64,000 bases of DNA from Seleniivibrio woodruffii (GTDB lineage: Bacteria; Chrysiogenota; Deferribacteres; Deferribacterales; Geovibrionaceae): positions 310,001 to 374,000 of the forward strand of contig NZ_JAJUIS010000001.1 in NCBI RefSeq assembly GCF_029267515.1. Direction: 5' to 3'. Under the pieces are notes generated by a model. The model had not been told where the DNA came from. It made no database searches and saw only the letters and a list, made by a program, of their open reading frames with translations. Positions 22,743 through 30,636 of this stretch are shown piece after piece; positions within the stretch are counted from its first letter, which is position 1, and each line of letters starts with the position of its first letter. Position numbers and translations under genes: made by a program.

Positions 22743-24263
22743 TTATTCCTGTATGAGACGGTATTGAAGGGATTCGAGGATGTGTTTTGCACCGATATGC
22801 TCTGACCTGTCTAAATCTGCTATTGTGCGGGCTGTTTTAAGCACTTTTGAATAACTTCTGGCGCTTAGATTGTATTTCTTTGCCGCGGTTTCCAGCAGTT
22901 TAGATGTTTTTTCGTCGAGGATGCAATATTTTTTGGTTTCCTTTTCGCTCATTCTGCTGTTGAAGCGGGTTTTTGAATGTTTAAACCGAGCCGACTGAAC
23001 CGCGTGGGCATGTGCAACCCGCCCGCGTATGGCTTCGGATGGTTCACCGTCAGCCATTGCCGCAAGCTCGGCTATGTCTGCTGAACCGACCTCCACGTGG
23101 AGGTCAATCCTGTCCATAAGGGGACCCGAAAGCCTCGATCTGTATTTCTGTATCTGTGACGGCGAGCAGGTACACTCCTTCTGTTTGTCGCCGAGGTATC
23201 CGCAGGGGCAGGGGTTCGCAGCGGCAACAAGCATAAAGTTTGCAGGATACGTCACTGTGCGTCCGGCTCTGGAAACAGTGACCTCTTTGTCTTCAAGTGG
23301 CTGGCGCAGGGTTTCCAGAACGCTTCGGGGGAACTCCAGCAGTTCGTCAAGAAAGAGTACGCCGTTTGAGGCGAGGCTCACCTGACCAGGAATCGCTTTT
23401 GATGTTCCGCCGATGAGGGCTATGCTGCTGCTTGTGTGGTGCGGGCTGCAAAATGGTCTGTGCACTGCAAGGTCGCGTCCTGAGCGGATCAGTCCTGCGA
23501 CCGAATATATCTTTGTTGTTTCAATAGCTTCTGTAAGTGTCATATCAGGAAGGATGGTGGGCATCCGGCGGGCAATCATGGTTTTCCCGCTGCCGGGAGA
23601 GCCTATCATAAAGAGGTTGTGCATCCCCGCCGCGGCTATCTCCGCGCATCTTCTGGCGGCGAACTGCCCCTTTACGTCGGAGAAATCCACGTCATATTCC
23701 ATTACGGATGTGAAGAGCGACGCTTTGTCCAGAGTGTGCGGAGTTCCTTTGCAGTCGTTGTTGATAAATTCAGTGACGGATGAGAGATCTTCGAAGGGGA
23801 AAACGTCTATGCCGTCTATAACGGCAGCCTCGTCTGCGTTATCCGAAGGCACTATGAGCTTTTTAAATCCGGCTTTTTTAGCACCCTCCGCAATAGGGAG
23901 TATTCCGCCAACGGCGCGCAGTTTTCCGTCCAGTGAAAGTTCCCCTGCGAAAAGGCAGTCTTCGGGGACAGACTTCACCATTCCCGCGGAGCAGGTTAGC
24001 CCCACGGCAACAGGCAGGTCGAAGTGCGTACCCTCTTTCTTTATGTCGCCGGGTGCGAGGTTAACGGTTATTGGGTGTGCGAACACGTTGAGGTTCATAT
24101 TCTTCATAGCTGCTTTAACTCGGTCGCGGCTCTCCTTTACGGCTGTTTCAGCCAGTCCAACCATGTTGAATGACGGCAGACCGACGGCTCCTATGTCCGT
24201 TTCAACCTCAACAATCTCCGCCTCTATACCGTTTACCAGTGCACTGTATACTTTTGAGAACAT
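22743..24263 (-). CDS. comM: YifB/ComM-family Mg-chelatase-like AAA+ ATPase
   Basis: 506 residues: an N-terminal Lon-protease-like S5 fold domain (about 1-170; GIEAEIVEVETDIGAVGLPSFN), an AAA+ module with Walker A GSPGSGKT near residue 220 and LFLDELLEF as Walker B, a cysteine segment CPCGYLG...CTC, and a C-terminal helical part. ComM is a hexameric helicase that extends branch migration during integration of transforming DNA. The frame runs 84 residues further upstream without homology, and a promoter sits just before the chosen ATG. The ATG has no Shine-Dalgarno. Confidence 0.94.
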   Translation of the reverse strand: MFSKVYSALVNGIEAEIVEVETDIGAVGLPSFNMVGLAETAVKESRDRVKAAMKNMNLNVFAHPITVNLAPGDIKKEGTHFDLPVAVGLTCSAGMVKSVPEDCLFAGELSLDGKLRAVGGILPIAEGAKKAGFKKLIVPSDNADEAAVIDGIDVFPFEDLSSVTEFINNDCKGTPHTLDKASLFTSVMEYDVDFSDVKGQFAARRCAEIAAAGMHNLFMIGSPGSGKTMIARRMPTILPDMTLTEAIETTKIYSVAGLIRSGRDLAVHRPFCSPHHTSSSIALIGGTSKAIPGQVSLASNGVLFLDELLEFPRSVLETLRQPLEDKEVTVSRAGRTVTYPANFMLVAAANPCPCGYLGDKQKECTCSPSQIQKYRSRLSGPLMDRIDLHVEVGSADIAELAAMADGEPSEAIRGRVAHAHAVQSARFKHSKTRFNSRMSEKETKKYCILDEKTSKLLETAAKKYNLSARSYSKVLKTARTIADLDRSEHIGAKHILESLQYRLIQE

Positions 24264-24269
24264 ACTGCG

Positions 24270-24299
24270 ATTATACAGATATTTTTGAAATATGTGCAA
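24270..24299 (-). promoter_or_regulatory. Promoter giving a leaderless comM mRNA
   Basis: Minus strand: TTGCAC (24299-24294), 18-bp spacer, consensus TATAAT (24275-24270), then 6 bases to the ATG at 24263. Confidence 0.68.
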
Positions 24300-24356
24300 T
24301 TCATTTAATTTTCCCACTTGCGGATTTGGCTCGGCGGCACATATTAACATTATAAG

Positions 24357-24536
24357 TTGCAGCCTAGGCAGTAACGAAGCCCCCCGAACAGAAGACGGTA
24401 TCTGAGAAGAAGTTACTACGGATTTGAATGGTTTCGCGAAAGGTTCGGGACAGGAGAAAGACCAATGGGTAATGAGTTGACGCCACCCAACGTCTAAAGC
24501 CCCGCCAATCAGCACAGATTGCGGGGCTTTCTACTT
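24357..24536 (+). ncRNA. Candidate structured noncoding RNA
   Basis: About 175 bases on the plus strand between two minus-strand genes, with no open frame of note. A TATAAG box (24351-24356) could start it, and a strong terminator ends it. Helices I can draw: AGTAAC (24370-24375) with GTTACT (24412-24417); CCCGAAC (24383-24389) with GTTCGGG (24443-24449); and a TTTCGCGAAA hairpin (24432-24441). The first two cross, so they would form a pseudoknot or be alternative states. I compared it mentally with 6S, SRP RNA, tmRNA, RNase P and common riboswitches and found no match. It could be a lineage-specific RNA. Confidence 0.45.
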
Positions 24537-24539
24537 TTC
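24496..24539 (+). terminator. Strong intrinsic terminator
   Basis: Arms 24496-24510 and 24517-24530 form a GC-rich stem (AAAGCCCCGC with GCGGGGCTTT) around a 6-base loop, followed on the plus strand by a T-rich tract. It ends the candidate RNA. On the minus strand the hairpin lies just after the acetolactate decarboxylase stop and may end that transcript too. Confidence 0.82.
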
Positions 24540-25286
24540 AACCTTCTGAAGCTCGCCGCTTCTGTCTTTCGATAAATCTATATCTTTGAGTCCCCTTTCA
24601 GGGAGAATCAGCGTAAGCCTTCTTTCAGTTTCTGCGGACACACTTCCATCCGCCATTTCAAATCCGAGTATGTGACCGCCGTATGTCTTTGAACTGTCGA
24701 TGAAATGCAGGTGATATCCGCCGACGTTTATCCCTTTAACGAACGCGGGCAGTCTGTAACCGACTATGGTACCACTGATGTTTTCATACTCGAAAACCGG
24801 CTGTGTTTTGACCACCTCCGCAAGGGGCGGATACGGTTTTGCCTGTGCCGGCACGGAGCGCACCTTCATCCTTTTGAAGTTCCCTTCCGCCTTAACGGCG
24901 CAGAAAACGTTCATATCGGGTACTTTTTCATCCACTAGCTTTTCAATCTCTTCGAAAGTGGCGGGTTTATCTATATTGACAGTGATTTCCGGTTCGAAGA
25001 ACGATACGGATGCGAAAGGCGTTGTGATGTTCTCCGGAGTGTATATCCTGCCGTCCGCCTTCGCCTGATATACTTTGCCGTCAAGGACTATCATTTCCCC
25101 TTCCAGCCTGTCGAACGTGCCTATTCCGAAATTCCCGTATTTCGTGAGCTTCGAGGTCTTTTCAGATCCGTCGTAGTCGCCCGCAAGAAGTGCATCAATG
25201 GTAGATATCTGGGTTATTGCTCCGGTGTCATGTGCACATCCGGCGAGCGCTGCGGCAAAAACAAAGGACAGCAGAAGCCGTTTCAT
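24531..25286 (-). CDS. Acetolactate decarboxylase with lipoprotein signal
   Basis: 251 residues. The first 17 form a lipoprotein signal with lipobox L14-A-G-C17. The rest matches alpha-acetolactate decarboxylase: STIDALLAGDYDG, YGNFGIGTFDRLEGEM (E64), TPFASVSFFEP, and zinc-site histidines H192, H194 and H205 in GYHLHFID and GGH. The family converts 2-acetolactate to acetoin. Secreted forms are known, but membrane lipid anchoring is unusual, since acetolactate is made in the cytoplasm. Start overlaps the small lipoprotein stop by 4 bp; a LysR gene precedes both. Family call is firm, physiological substrate less so. Confidence 0.88.
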   Translation of the reverse strand: MKRLLLSFVFAAALAGCAHDTGAITQISTIDALLAGDYDGSEKTSKLTKYGNFGIGTFDRLEGEMIVLDGKVYQAKADGRIYTPENITTPFASVSFFEPEITVNIDKPATFEEIEKLVDEKVPDMNVFCAVKAEGNFKRMKVRSVPAQAKPYPPLAEVVKTQPVFEYENISGTIVGYRLPAFVKGINVGGYHLHFIDSSKTYGGHILGFEMADGSVSAETERRLTLILPERGLKDIDLSKDRSGELQKVEK

Positions 25287-25471
25287 TTTTGAAGCTCTTT
25301 ATACTGATCATAGCTCATGTTGCCCTGTCGGAGGCATTTCTCTCTCGCTTCACCTTCAAGTTTTCCGCAGTCATAGTTGTGTCCTGTCTGCATACCGTCA
25401 TACCATGCTCTTTTGGAGCATCCGGCGGTCAGCAGAAGAAGGGCAGCCAGCAGAATAGCGGCAGTTTTCAT
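25283..25471 (-). CDS. Small lipoprotein
   Basis: 62 residues with a lipoprotein signal (LLLLTAGC) and a mature part of about 45 residues containing two cysteines and ending NMSYDQYKELQK. Similar tiny lipoproteins with a C...C...SYxxY pattern occur in other Gram-negatives with no known role. The ATG at 25471 is preceded by GAGGTG. It lies between the LysR regulator and the acetolactate decarboxylase and overlaps the latter by 4 bp. Confidence 0.75.
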   Translation of the reverse strand: MKTAAILLAALLLLTAGCSKRAWYDGMQTGHNYDCGKLEGEAREKCLRQGNMSYDQYKELQK

Positions 25472-25472
25472 A

Positions 25473-26348
25473 TCACACCTCATATACGTCGGTTATGGTT
25501 TTCATCGCAAGGTCGATGAGCGGTTCATCTTTGCGGTTTTGCAGGCAGGAGATACATATCGGAACGGAGATTGTCTTGTCATGGAGTATGTCAACATATC
25601 CCTGTTCGGCGAGTTCCTGTGCGTTGTCCTCACGGAGAACGCAGACCCCCGTACCTGTTTTAACCAACTCTATCATCAGATTTTCATCGGATGCGACGAT
25701 TATCTTTTTCGGATTTTTTATGCCGGGCAGGGAGCGCACAAGCTCCGTGCGGAAAGGGCAGTCCTCGCTTCCCCATACCCACGGAATTTCCGCAAGAGTA
25801 TCCCACGATACGTTCTCTGTGCTCTCAAGATGGTCTTTCGGGACCACCATGCAGAGTTTTACAGGGAAAAGCTCTATTGTATATATGTCCTTATCGGCGT
25901 ATCTGCCGTATGAAAAACCGAGGTCAAGCTCGCCGGAGCGGAGCATCTGGGGAGTCTTACCGGATTCACTCACGGCAAAGCGCAGCGAAATGTCGGGCAT
26001 GTTTTTAAGGAATGCGGTGTTGATTGTCTGGATGCGCAGAAAGACGGGGTTTGTGTTCACGCCGAGGGTGACGCTGCCTTTAACCTCTTTCTGCATACGC
26101 AGTGCCTGTCTTTTTATGCTCTGCACTGTGTCGTTGACTGCAATTGCACTCTCAAGGAGTGCCGCACCTTCCGGAGTAAGATCAACGCCCCGCGCCTGTC
26201 TTGAAAACAGGTTAACGTTCAGCTCTTCCTCAAGCAGTTTTATTTGCGTGGACAGCGCGGAAAGGCTCAGGTTGAGCTTCTGCGCCGCCTTTGTCATATT
26301 TTTAAGTTCAGCCGTAGCTGCAAAAGCCGCAAGCTGGGCAAGCTCCAT
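25473..26348 (-). CDS. LysR-family transcription regulator
   Basis: 291 residues: an N-terminal winged helix-turn-helix (about 1-60; FAATAELKNMTKAAQKLNLSLSALSTQIKLLE) and a periplasmic-binding-protein-like effector domain. LysR proteins usually control a neighbouring gene in response to a small metabolite. In Bacillus the alsS/alsD acetoin genes are run by the LysR protein AlsR, so this one plausibly controls the acetolactate decarboxylase just downstream. It starts 2 bp after sppA with no clear Shine-Dalgarno, so it is probably coupled. Confidence 0.9.
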   Translation of the reverse strand: MELAQLAAFAATAELKNMTKAAQKLNLSLSALSTQIKLLEEELNVNLFSRQARGVDLTPEGAALLESAIAVNDTVQSIKRQALRMQKEVKGSVTLGVNTNPVFLRIQTINTAFLKNMPDISLRFAVSESGKTPQMLRSGELDLGFSYGRYADKDIYTIELFPVKLCMVVPKDHLESTENVSWDTLAEIPWVWGSEDCPFRTELVRSLPGIKNPKKIIVASDENLMIELVKTGTGVCVLREDNAQELAEQGYVDILHDKTISVPICISCLQNRKDEPLIDLAMKTITDVYEV

Positions 26349-26350
26349 GG

Positions 26351-27217
26351 TCAGAGTCCCGGTTTGTACAGATAGTATATACCGCCGTCAACACCCTCTG
26401 AAGCGGCGAGTGTCTTCGCCTTTGTCATGAGTGAGCGAAGAAAACTCTGCTCCGGCTCATAAAACTCCTCAATCTGAATATCGGGCATATCAAGCTGTTT
26501 TTTCATAGCTTCCTCTGCATCTTCTCTGGTGCCGATGTTATCTATGAGACCCAGCTTCTGCGCCTGTCTCCCGCTGAATATACGTCCGTCCGCAAGTTCG
26601 CGGAGTTTCTTTTCGTCGATTTTTCTGCGTTTAAGGATATCGCGGAGAAACTGCTCATAGAAGTCGTTTATGTTGCCCTGAAGGTATTTCTGTTCCTCTT
26701 CCGTAAGGTCCCGTGTGGGTGACGGAACGTCCTTCATTTTTCCGCTTTTGATGACGACGCTCTGAACGCCGAACTTATCCATCAGCCCGCGGAAATTTGT
26801 GTATTCCATGATAACGCCGATGCTGCCGGTTATGGTACTCTCCATAGCGTATACTTTGTCACATGCAACGGCTGTGTAATAGCCGCCGGATGCCGCCATG
26901 GTTTCCATCACTGCGTATACTGGTTTGTGCATCTTCATTATGCGGATGTAAAGCTGCTGTGACGGTGCGACAGCGCCGCCGGGAGAGTTTATTTCAAGGA
27001 TTATTCCTTTCACTTTGTCGTTTTCATCGAGGCTTTTCAGCTTTTCATCCAGATAGTGCGTGTCCATTATAACACCCTCAAGGCGGACGACAGCTATGGT
27101 ATCCTCAAGGATGAGGTCTTCGCCTGATGCGCTCATAACGGATATTATTCGGACTATGACTGCGAAAATGAGAATGAAAAGAGCCGCTTTGCCGATGAAC
27201 TTAAAAAATCTGCTCAT
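26351..27217 (-). CDS. sppA: Signal peptide peptidase SppA
   Basis: 288 residues, the short single-domain type. One N-terminal membrane helix (about 10-30) anchors a periplasmic ClpP-like serine protease domain. The nucleophile is S110 in TMAASGGYYTA; the general-base lysine lies in SGKMKD (K160 or K162). It degrades cleaved signal peptides in the membrane. Start ATG has a GAGGT Shine-Dalgarno. It follows rpsA after a repeat-bearing gap of 145 bp. Confidence 0.93.
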   Translation of the reverse strand: MSRFFKFIGKAALFILIFAVIVRIISVMSASGEDLILEDTIAVVRLEGVIMDTHYLDEKLKSLDENDKVKGIILEINSPGGAVAPSQQLYIRIMKMHKPVYAVMETMAASGGYYTAVACDKVYAMESTITGSIGVIMEYTNFRGLMDKFGVQSVVIKSGKMKDVPSPTRDLTEEEQKYLQGNINDFYEQFLRDILKRRKIDEKKLRELADGRIFSGRQAQKLGLIDNIGTREDAEEAMKKQLDMPDIQIEEFYEPEQSFLRSLMTKAKTLAASEGVDGGIYYLYKPGL

Positions 27218-27272
27218 ATAACCTCGCGGATTAAAGAAAATAAAGGCTTCTGATAATCAGGAACATTTTAAT

Positions 27273-27354
27273 GAGACTGCCGCGTCAACTTTCCTGCTCC
27301 CACGCAGAGACAGTTATTTGTCTTCGCGAGGAGCGAAAGCGACGCGGCAATCCC
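27273..27354 (-). repeat. Intergenic repeat family B, good copy
   Basis: GAGACTGCCGCGTC at the left and GACGCGGCAATC at the right form the outer arms; GCTCCCACGCAGAGAC and GTCTTCGCGAGGAGC form the inner arms. It fills the rpsA-sppA gap, inside an operon. Confidence 0.72.
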
Positions 27355-27362
27355 TTATCTAT

Positions 27363-29057
27363 TTACTGCTGCAGTTTGTCTTTAAGGATGTTTCCGAGGC
27401 TGAAGCTGCTGTCGTCGGACTGTTCCAGCCTTCTGAGGTACTCTTTTACCTCGCGTTTTTCGGAATCCTGCTGGAATCTGCGTACTGACAGAAGAACGTT
27501 CCTCTCTTTTGCATCGTTGCGGAAGACAACGGCTTTGATGGTATCGCCCACTGCGAATTTATCCGCGGGGTCAACTCTTTCGACATCAAGCTCGTTTTCG
27601 GGGATGAAGCCCACAAGCTCTCTGGGAAGTTCTACCTCAAGTCCGTCTTTGCGGATTGAAAGAACCTTAACCTCAACAACTTTGCCCTGAGGAAGAAGTT
27701 TTCCTATCTCTCTCCATGGGTTAGTTTCCATCTGTTTGATACCAAGGCTGATTCTCTCTCTTTCGGGGTCAATTTTAAGGACTTTCGCCTCAATTTTGTC
27801 ACCCTCTTTGTAGAGAGTGTTCAGATCCTGAGGTTCGTCCGTCCATGAGATATCTTTTTTGCGGATGAGACCGTCAAGAAACTCGCCGAAATCTACGAAA
27901 ATACCGAAATCTGTGATGGACTTAATAGTCCCTGCAACAACAGAACCTTCGGGGTGGTTGTTTTTCAGCGACGACCAGGGATTTTCCTGAAGAGCTTTCA
28001 GGGAAACCACGAGTTTCTTCTTTTCGTTATCGATATCGGTTACGCGTCCGAGAACGGCATCTTTGGGTTCGATGGATATCTTGGCGTTTTTGAGCCATGA
28101 AATTTCTTCCAGAGGGATGAAACCGTCAACGCCCTGTTCGATCTCCATTACGAAGCCTTTGTTCTTTCTGGCAACAACCATACCTTTGACTTCCGAGCCG
28201 ACGGGGTATTTTGCCGCAGCCATATCCCACGGGTCAACAGCCATCTGTTTCAGACCGACTTCAAGTTTCTCGTTTTCGAGGTCAATGCTGAGAACCTTGA
28301 CTTCAAGCTCGTCACCCTCTTCAAGATACTGGTTGGGGTGTTTAACAACGCCCCATGCGATGTTGTTTTTGCGCAGGAAGCCGTCCACGGAACCGAAGTT
28401 CATGAACGCGCCGTAGTGTTTTATGGTTTTCACTTTACCTTTAAGCACCTGACCCTCTTCAATGCCTTCGAAGAACTCTTTTTTGCCGGCTTCGATAGAC
28501 TGGATCATGTGGAGCTTGCGGGAAGCAAGGAAAGAACGCTGTTTCTTATTGGATTTCAGAACTTTAACTTCGAATGACTTGCCGATATATTCTTCGGGTT
28601 TCATTGTGGAGTTTTTGAAATCCATGTGGTTTTCCGGAATGAAACATTCGATTTCCCCGTATTTGCCGAGAAATCCTTTATCAACAACAGCAGTTATCTT
28701 AACTGTCAGAGGCGCGCCGCTTTCCAGAGATTTATCGACGTCCACCCAGTCCGTTTCCTTTTCGATGGCTTTTCTGGACAGCTTGAGATAGCCGCCGCCG
28801 CCTGAAACGCCGAGGAAAAGAACCTCGATTTCGTCGCCGACTTTAACGCTTATTTTGCCGTCTTTGAGAAATTCGGAGGTGGGGACGATGCCCTCTGTTT
28901 TGTACCCGATATTCACCAGCACGTCGCTGTCGTTTATCTGGGCTACGGTTCCTTTCACGACGGAGTTCTTTTCAGGCTGCTGGAGAGACTCCTCAAGCAT
29001 CGCTTCAAAGTCTTCCATACGCATGTTGTCGCCGCCGTTTTCGTTAATCCTGCTCAT
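27363..29057 (-). CDS. rpsA: 30S ribosomal protein S1
   Basis: 564 residues made of about six S1 RNA-binding repeats, visible as recurring G..V.G.V..I...G.FV and KVLSID blocks. S1 brings mRNAs to the 30S subunit. The start at 29057 has AAGAGG 7 bases before it, inside the ispH end, giving a 14-bp overlap; a second ATG 11 codons later is less likely. ispH-rpsA adjacency, and even fusion, is known in other phyla. The apparent leaderless genes in this genome would bypass S1. Confidence 0.95.
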   Translation of the reverse strand: MSRINENGGDNMRMEDFEAMLEESLQQPEKNSVVKGTVAQINDSDVLVNIGYKTEGIVPTSEFLKDGKISVKVGDEIEVLFLGVSGGGGYLKLSRKAIEKETDWVDVDKSLESGAPLTVKITAVVDKGFLGKYGEIECFIPENHMDFKNSTMKPEEYIGKSFEVKVLKSNKKQRSFLASRKLHMIQSIEAGKKEFFEGIEEGQVLKGKVKTIKHYGAFMNFGSVDGFLRKNNIAWGVVKHPNQYLEEGDELEVKVLSIDLENEKLEVGLKQMAVDPWDMAAAKYPVGSEVKGMVVARKNKGFVMEIEQGVDGFIPLEEISWLKNAKISIEPKDAVLGRVTDIDNEKKKLVVSLKALQENPWSSLKNNHPEGSVVAGTIKSITDFGIFVDFGEFLDGLIRKKDISWTDEPQDLNTLYKEGDKIEAKVLKIDPERERISLGIKQMETNPWREIGKLLPQGKVVEVKVLSIRKDGLEVELPRELVGFIPENELDVERVDPADKFAVGDTIKAVVFRNDAKERNVLLSVRRFQQDSEKREVKEYLRRLEQSDDSSFSLGNILKDKLQQ

Positions 29058-29892
29058 TAGTGACCTCTTTTAAAAATTCTATTACTTCGTCAACCAGATA
29101 GCCGGGGGTACTGGCTCCCGCGGTGATGCCAACCTTCCGGCAGTTTGTAAACATTTCCTTTTTCAGCTCGTCTTTGGTCTCGATATGCAGTGTATTCGGG
29201 CATATCTCTTTGCATATCTCGAAAAGCCTGCGGGTGTTGCCGCTGTTCTTTCCGCCGATGACAAGCATTGTGTCCACCTGTCCTGCGAGACTGATGGCGG
29301 ATACCTGCCGGAGATTTGTCGCGTTGCATATAGTGTTGCTTACGGTGAGACCGCTGCATTTAGTTTTAAGTATTTCGGCAATTTTGTCAAATGATTCCGA
29401 ATTTTGTGTGGTCTGGGCTATCAGAGCGTATTTCTCTCTGAATGGCAGAGCTTTTGCCTCGTCCTCGCCGGACACGATAAAATATTCAGAATCTATAAAA
29501 CTGACAATGCTTTTCACTTCAGGGTGGTTATTTTCTCCGTAAACGACCACACTTGCGCCTCCCTGTCCCAGCTTTTGTGCAGAATTTTGAGCTTTTTTGA
29601 CAAAGGGGCATGTTGCATCGACAATATTGACCGACTTTTCGTTCAGATCGCCGTATATCTGTTTCGGAACGCCGTGGGAGCGGATTACAACCGTGTTTTC
29701 GCTGTTGAACTTTTCAGTGTCTTCGCACACGCCGACTCCCTGTTCGGCGAATTTTCGTACTATCTGCGGGTTGTGAATTATGGGTCCCAGTGTATAAACT
29801 TCCGTGTGTTTGCGGGAAGTCTCCTCAACCAGACCCACGGCTCTTTCCACACCGAAACAGAATCCGGCATGGTCAGCTATTATAATTTCCAC
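29044..29892 (-). CDS. ispH: 4-hydroxy-3-methylbut-2-enyl diphosphate reductase IspH
   Basis: 282 residues. The three cysteines that bind the Fe-S cluster are C12 (AGFCFGV), C95 (DATCPFV) and C189 (NTICNAT). RSHGVP and the ASTPGYLVDEV end are also typical. It makes IPP and DMAPP in the last step of the MEP isoprenoid pathway. Between cmk (after a 93-bp gap holding a repeat) and rpsA (14-bp overlap). Confidence 0.96.
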   Translation of the reverse strand: MEIIIADHAGFCFGVERAVGLVEETSRKHTEVYTLGPIIHNPQIVRKFAEQGVGVCEDTEKFNSENTVVIRSHGVPKQIYGDLNEKSVNIVDATCPFVKKAQNSAQKLGQGGASVVVYGENNHPEVKSIVSFIDSEYFIVSGEDEAKALPFREKYALIAQTTQNSESFDKIAEILKTKCSGLTVSNTICNATNLRQVSAISLAGQVDTMLVIGGKNSGNTRRLFEICKEICPNTLHIETKDELKKEMFTNCRKVGITAGASTPGYLVDEVIEFLKEVTNEQD

Positions 29893-29919
29893 CTATTCTC
29901 CGTATCTGTTTTTCAAAAT

Positions 29920-29985
29920 AAGGCTGCCGCGCCGATTTCATCGGCTCGCAGAGGCGTCTTTGCGGGCACAGCAAAGCAATCTGCT
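29920..29985 (-). repeat. Intergenic repeat family B, short copy
   Basis: GGCTGCCGCG and GCAAAGCAATCTGC mark the ends, with CTCGCAGAGGCGTCTTTGCG between. It fills the gap between cmk and ispH within the operon. Confidence 0.6.
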
Positions 29986-30636
29986 TTACTTTCCGCTTAC
30001 CGTCTGGGTTATTATTGATATAACTTGTTCTATTGTCAAGTCAGTTGTGTCGATTTCAACGGCATCCTCCGCCTTTTTCAGCGGAGCGTGCTCCCTTTCG
30101 GAGTCCAGTTTATCACGTTTTATAATGTCTGCTTCTATCTCTTCGATGGATTTTTCAAACCCCATCGCCTCAAAATCCTTCATTCTGCGCCTTGCGCGTT
30201 CCCTTGGGCTTGCCACCAGAAAAAATTTGTATTCGGCGTCAGGAAAAACACAGGTTCCAATGTCCCTTCCGTCCATTATTACGGATGTTTTTGAAGCCAT
30301 GAATCTCAGCTTGTCCGTAACCAGCCTGCGGATATCCTCCATGGCTGCAACGGCGCTGACATTCGCAGCTATTTCCGGTGTGCGTATGACTGTTGATATA
30401 TCTTCGGTTTCACCGTTAAGGGTGAGAAAAAGTTTTCCTGTCGTGTCGAACTCTAGTCCGGCATGTGCGACCTGCTCAACCAGTGCCGCGTCCTGCGTAC
30501 CGGTTTTCACGCCTATGTATGCGCACGCTCTGTAAAGTGCGCCGGAATCCAGGTATGTGATGCCTAGATTTTTCGCAACAACCTTGCTGACGGTACTTTT
30601 GCCGCTTCCCGCGGGACCGTCCACTGCTATTTTCAT
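29986..30636 (-). CDS. cmk: Cytidylate kinase
   Basis: 216 residues. P-loop GPAGSGKST at residues 7-15; MDGRDIGTCVFPDAEYKFFLVAS is the CMP-site block and RDKLDSEREHAPL the lid. It phosphorylates CMP and dCMP. Of two adjacent ATGs I chose the second (30636), which is 4 bases after GGAGG and overlaps the aroA stop by one base. aroA-cmk-rpsA order is common in bacteria. Confidence 0.95.
   Translation of the reverse strand: MKIAVDGPAGSGKSTVSKVVAKNLGITYLDSGALYRACAYIGVKTGTQDAALVEQVAHAGLEFDTTGKLFLTLNGETEDISTVIRTPEIAANVSAVAAMEDIRRLVTDKLRFMASKTSVIMDGRDIGTCVFPDAEYKFFLVASPRERARRRMKDFEAMGFEKSIEEIEADIIKRDKLDSEREHAPLKKAEDAVEIDTTDLTIEQVISIITQTVSGK

Noticed and set aside
24357-24536. Known riboswitch, 6S RNA, SRP RNA, tmRNA or RNase P RNA at this place
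   Set aside because: None of the conserved cores of those RNAs could be read here, so it was left as an unassigned candidate.
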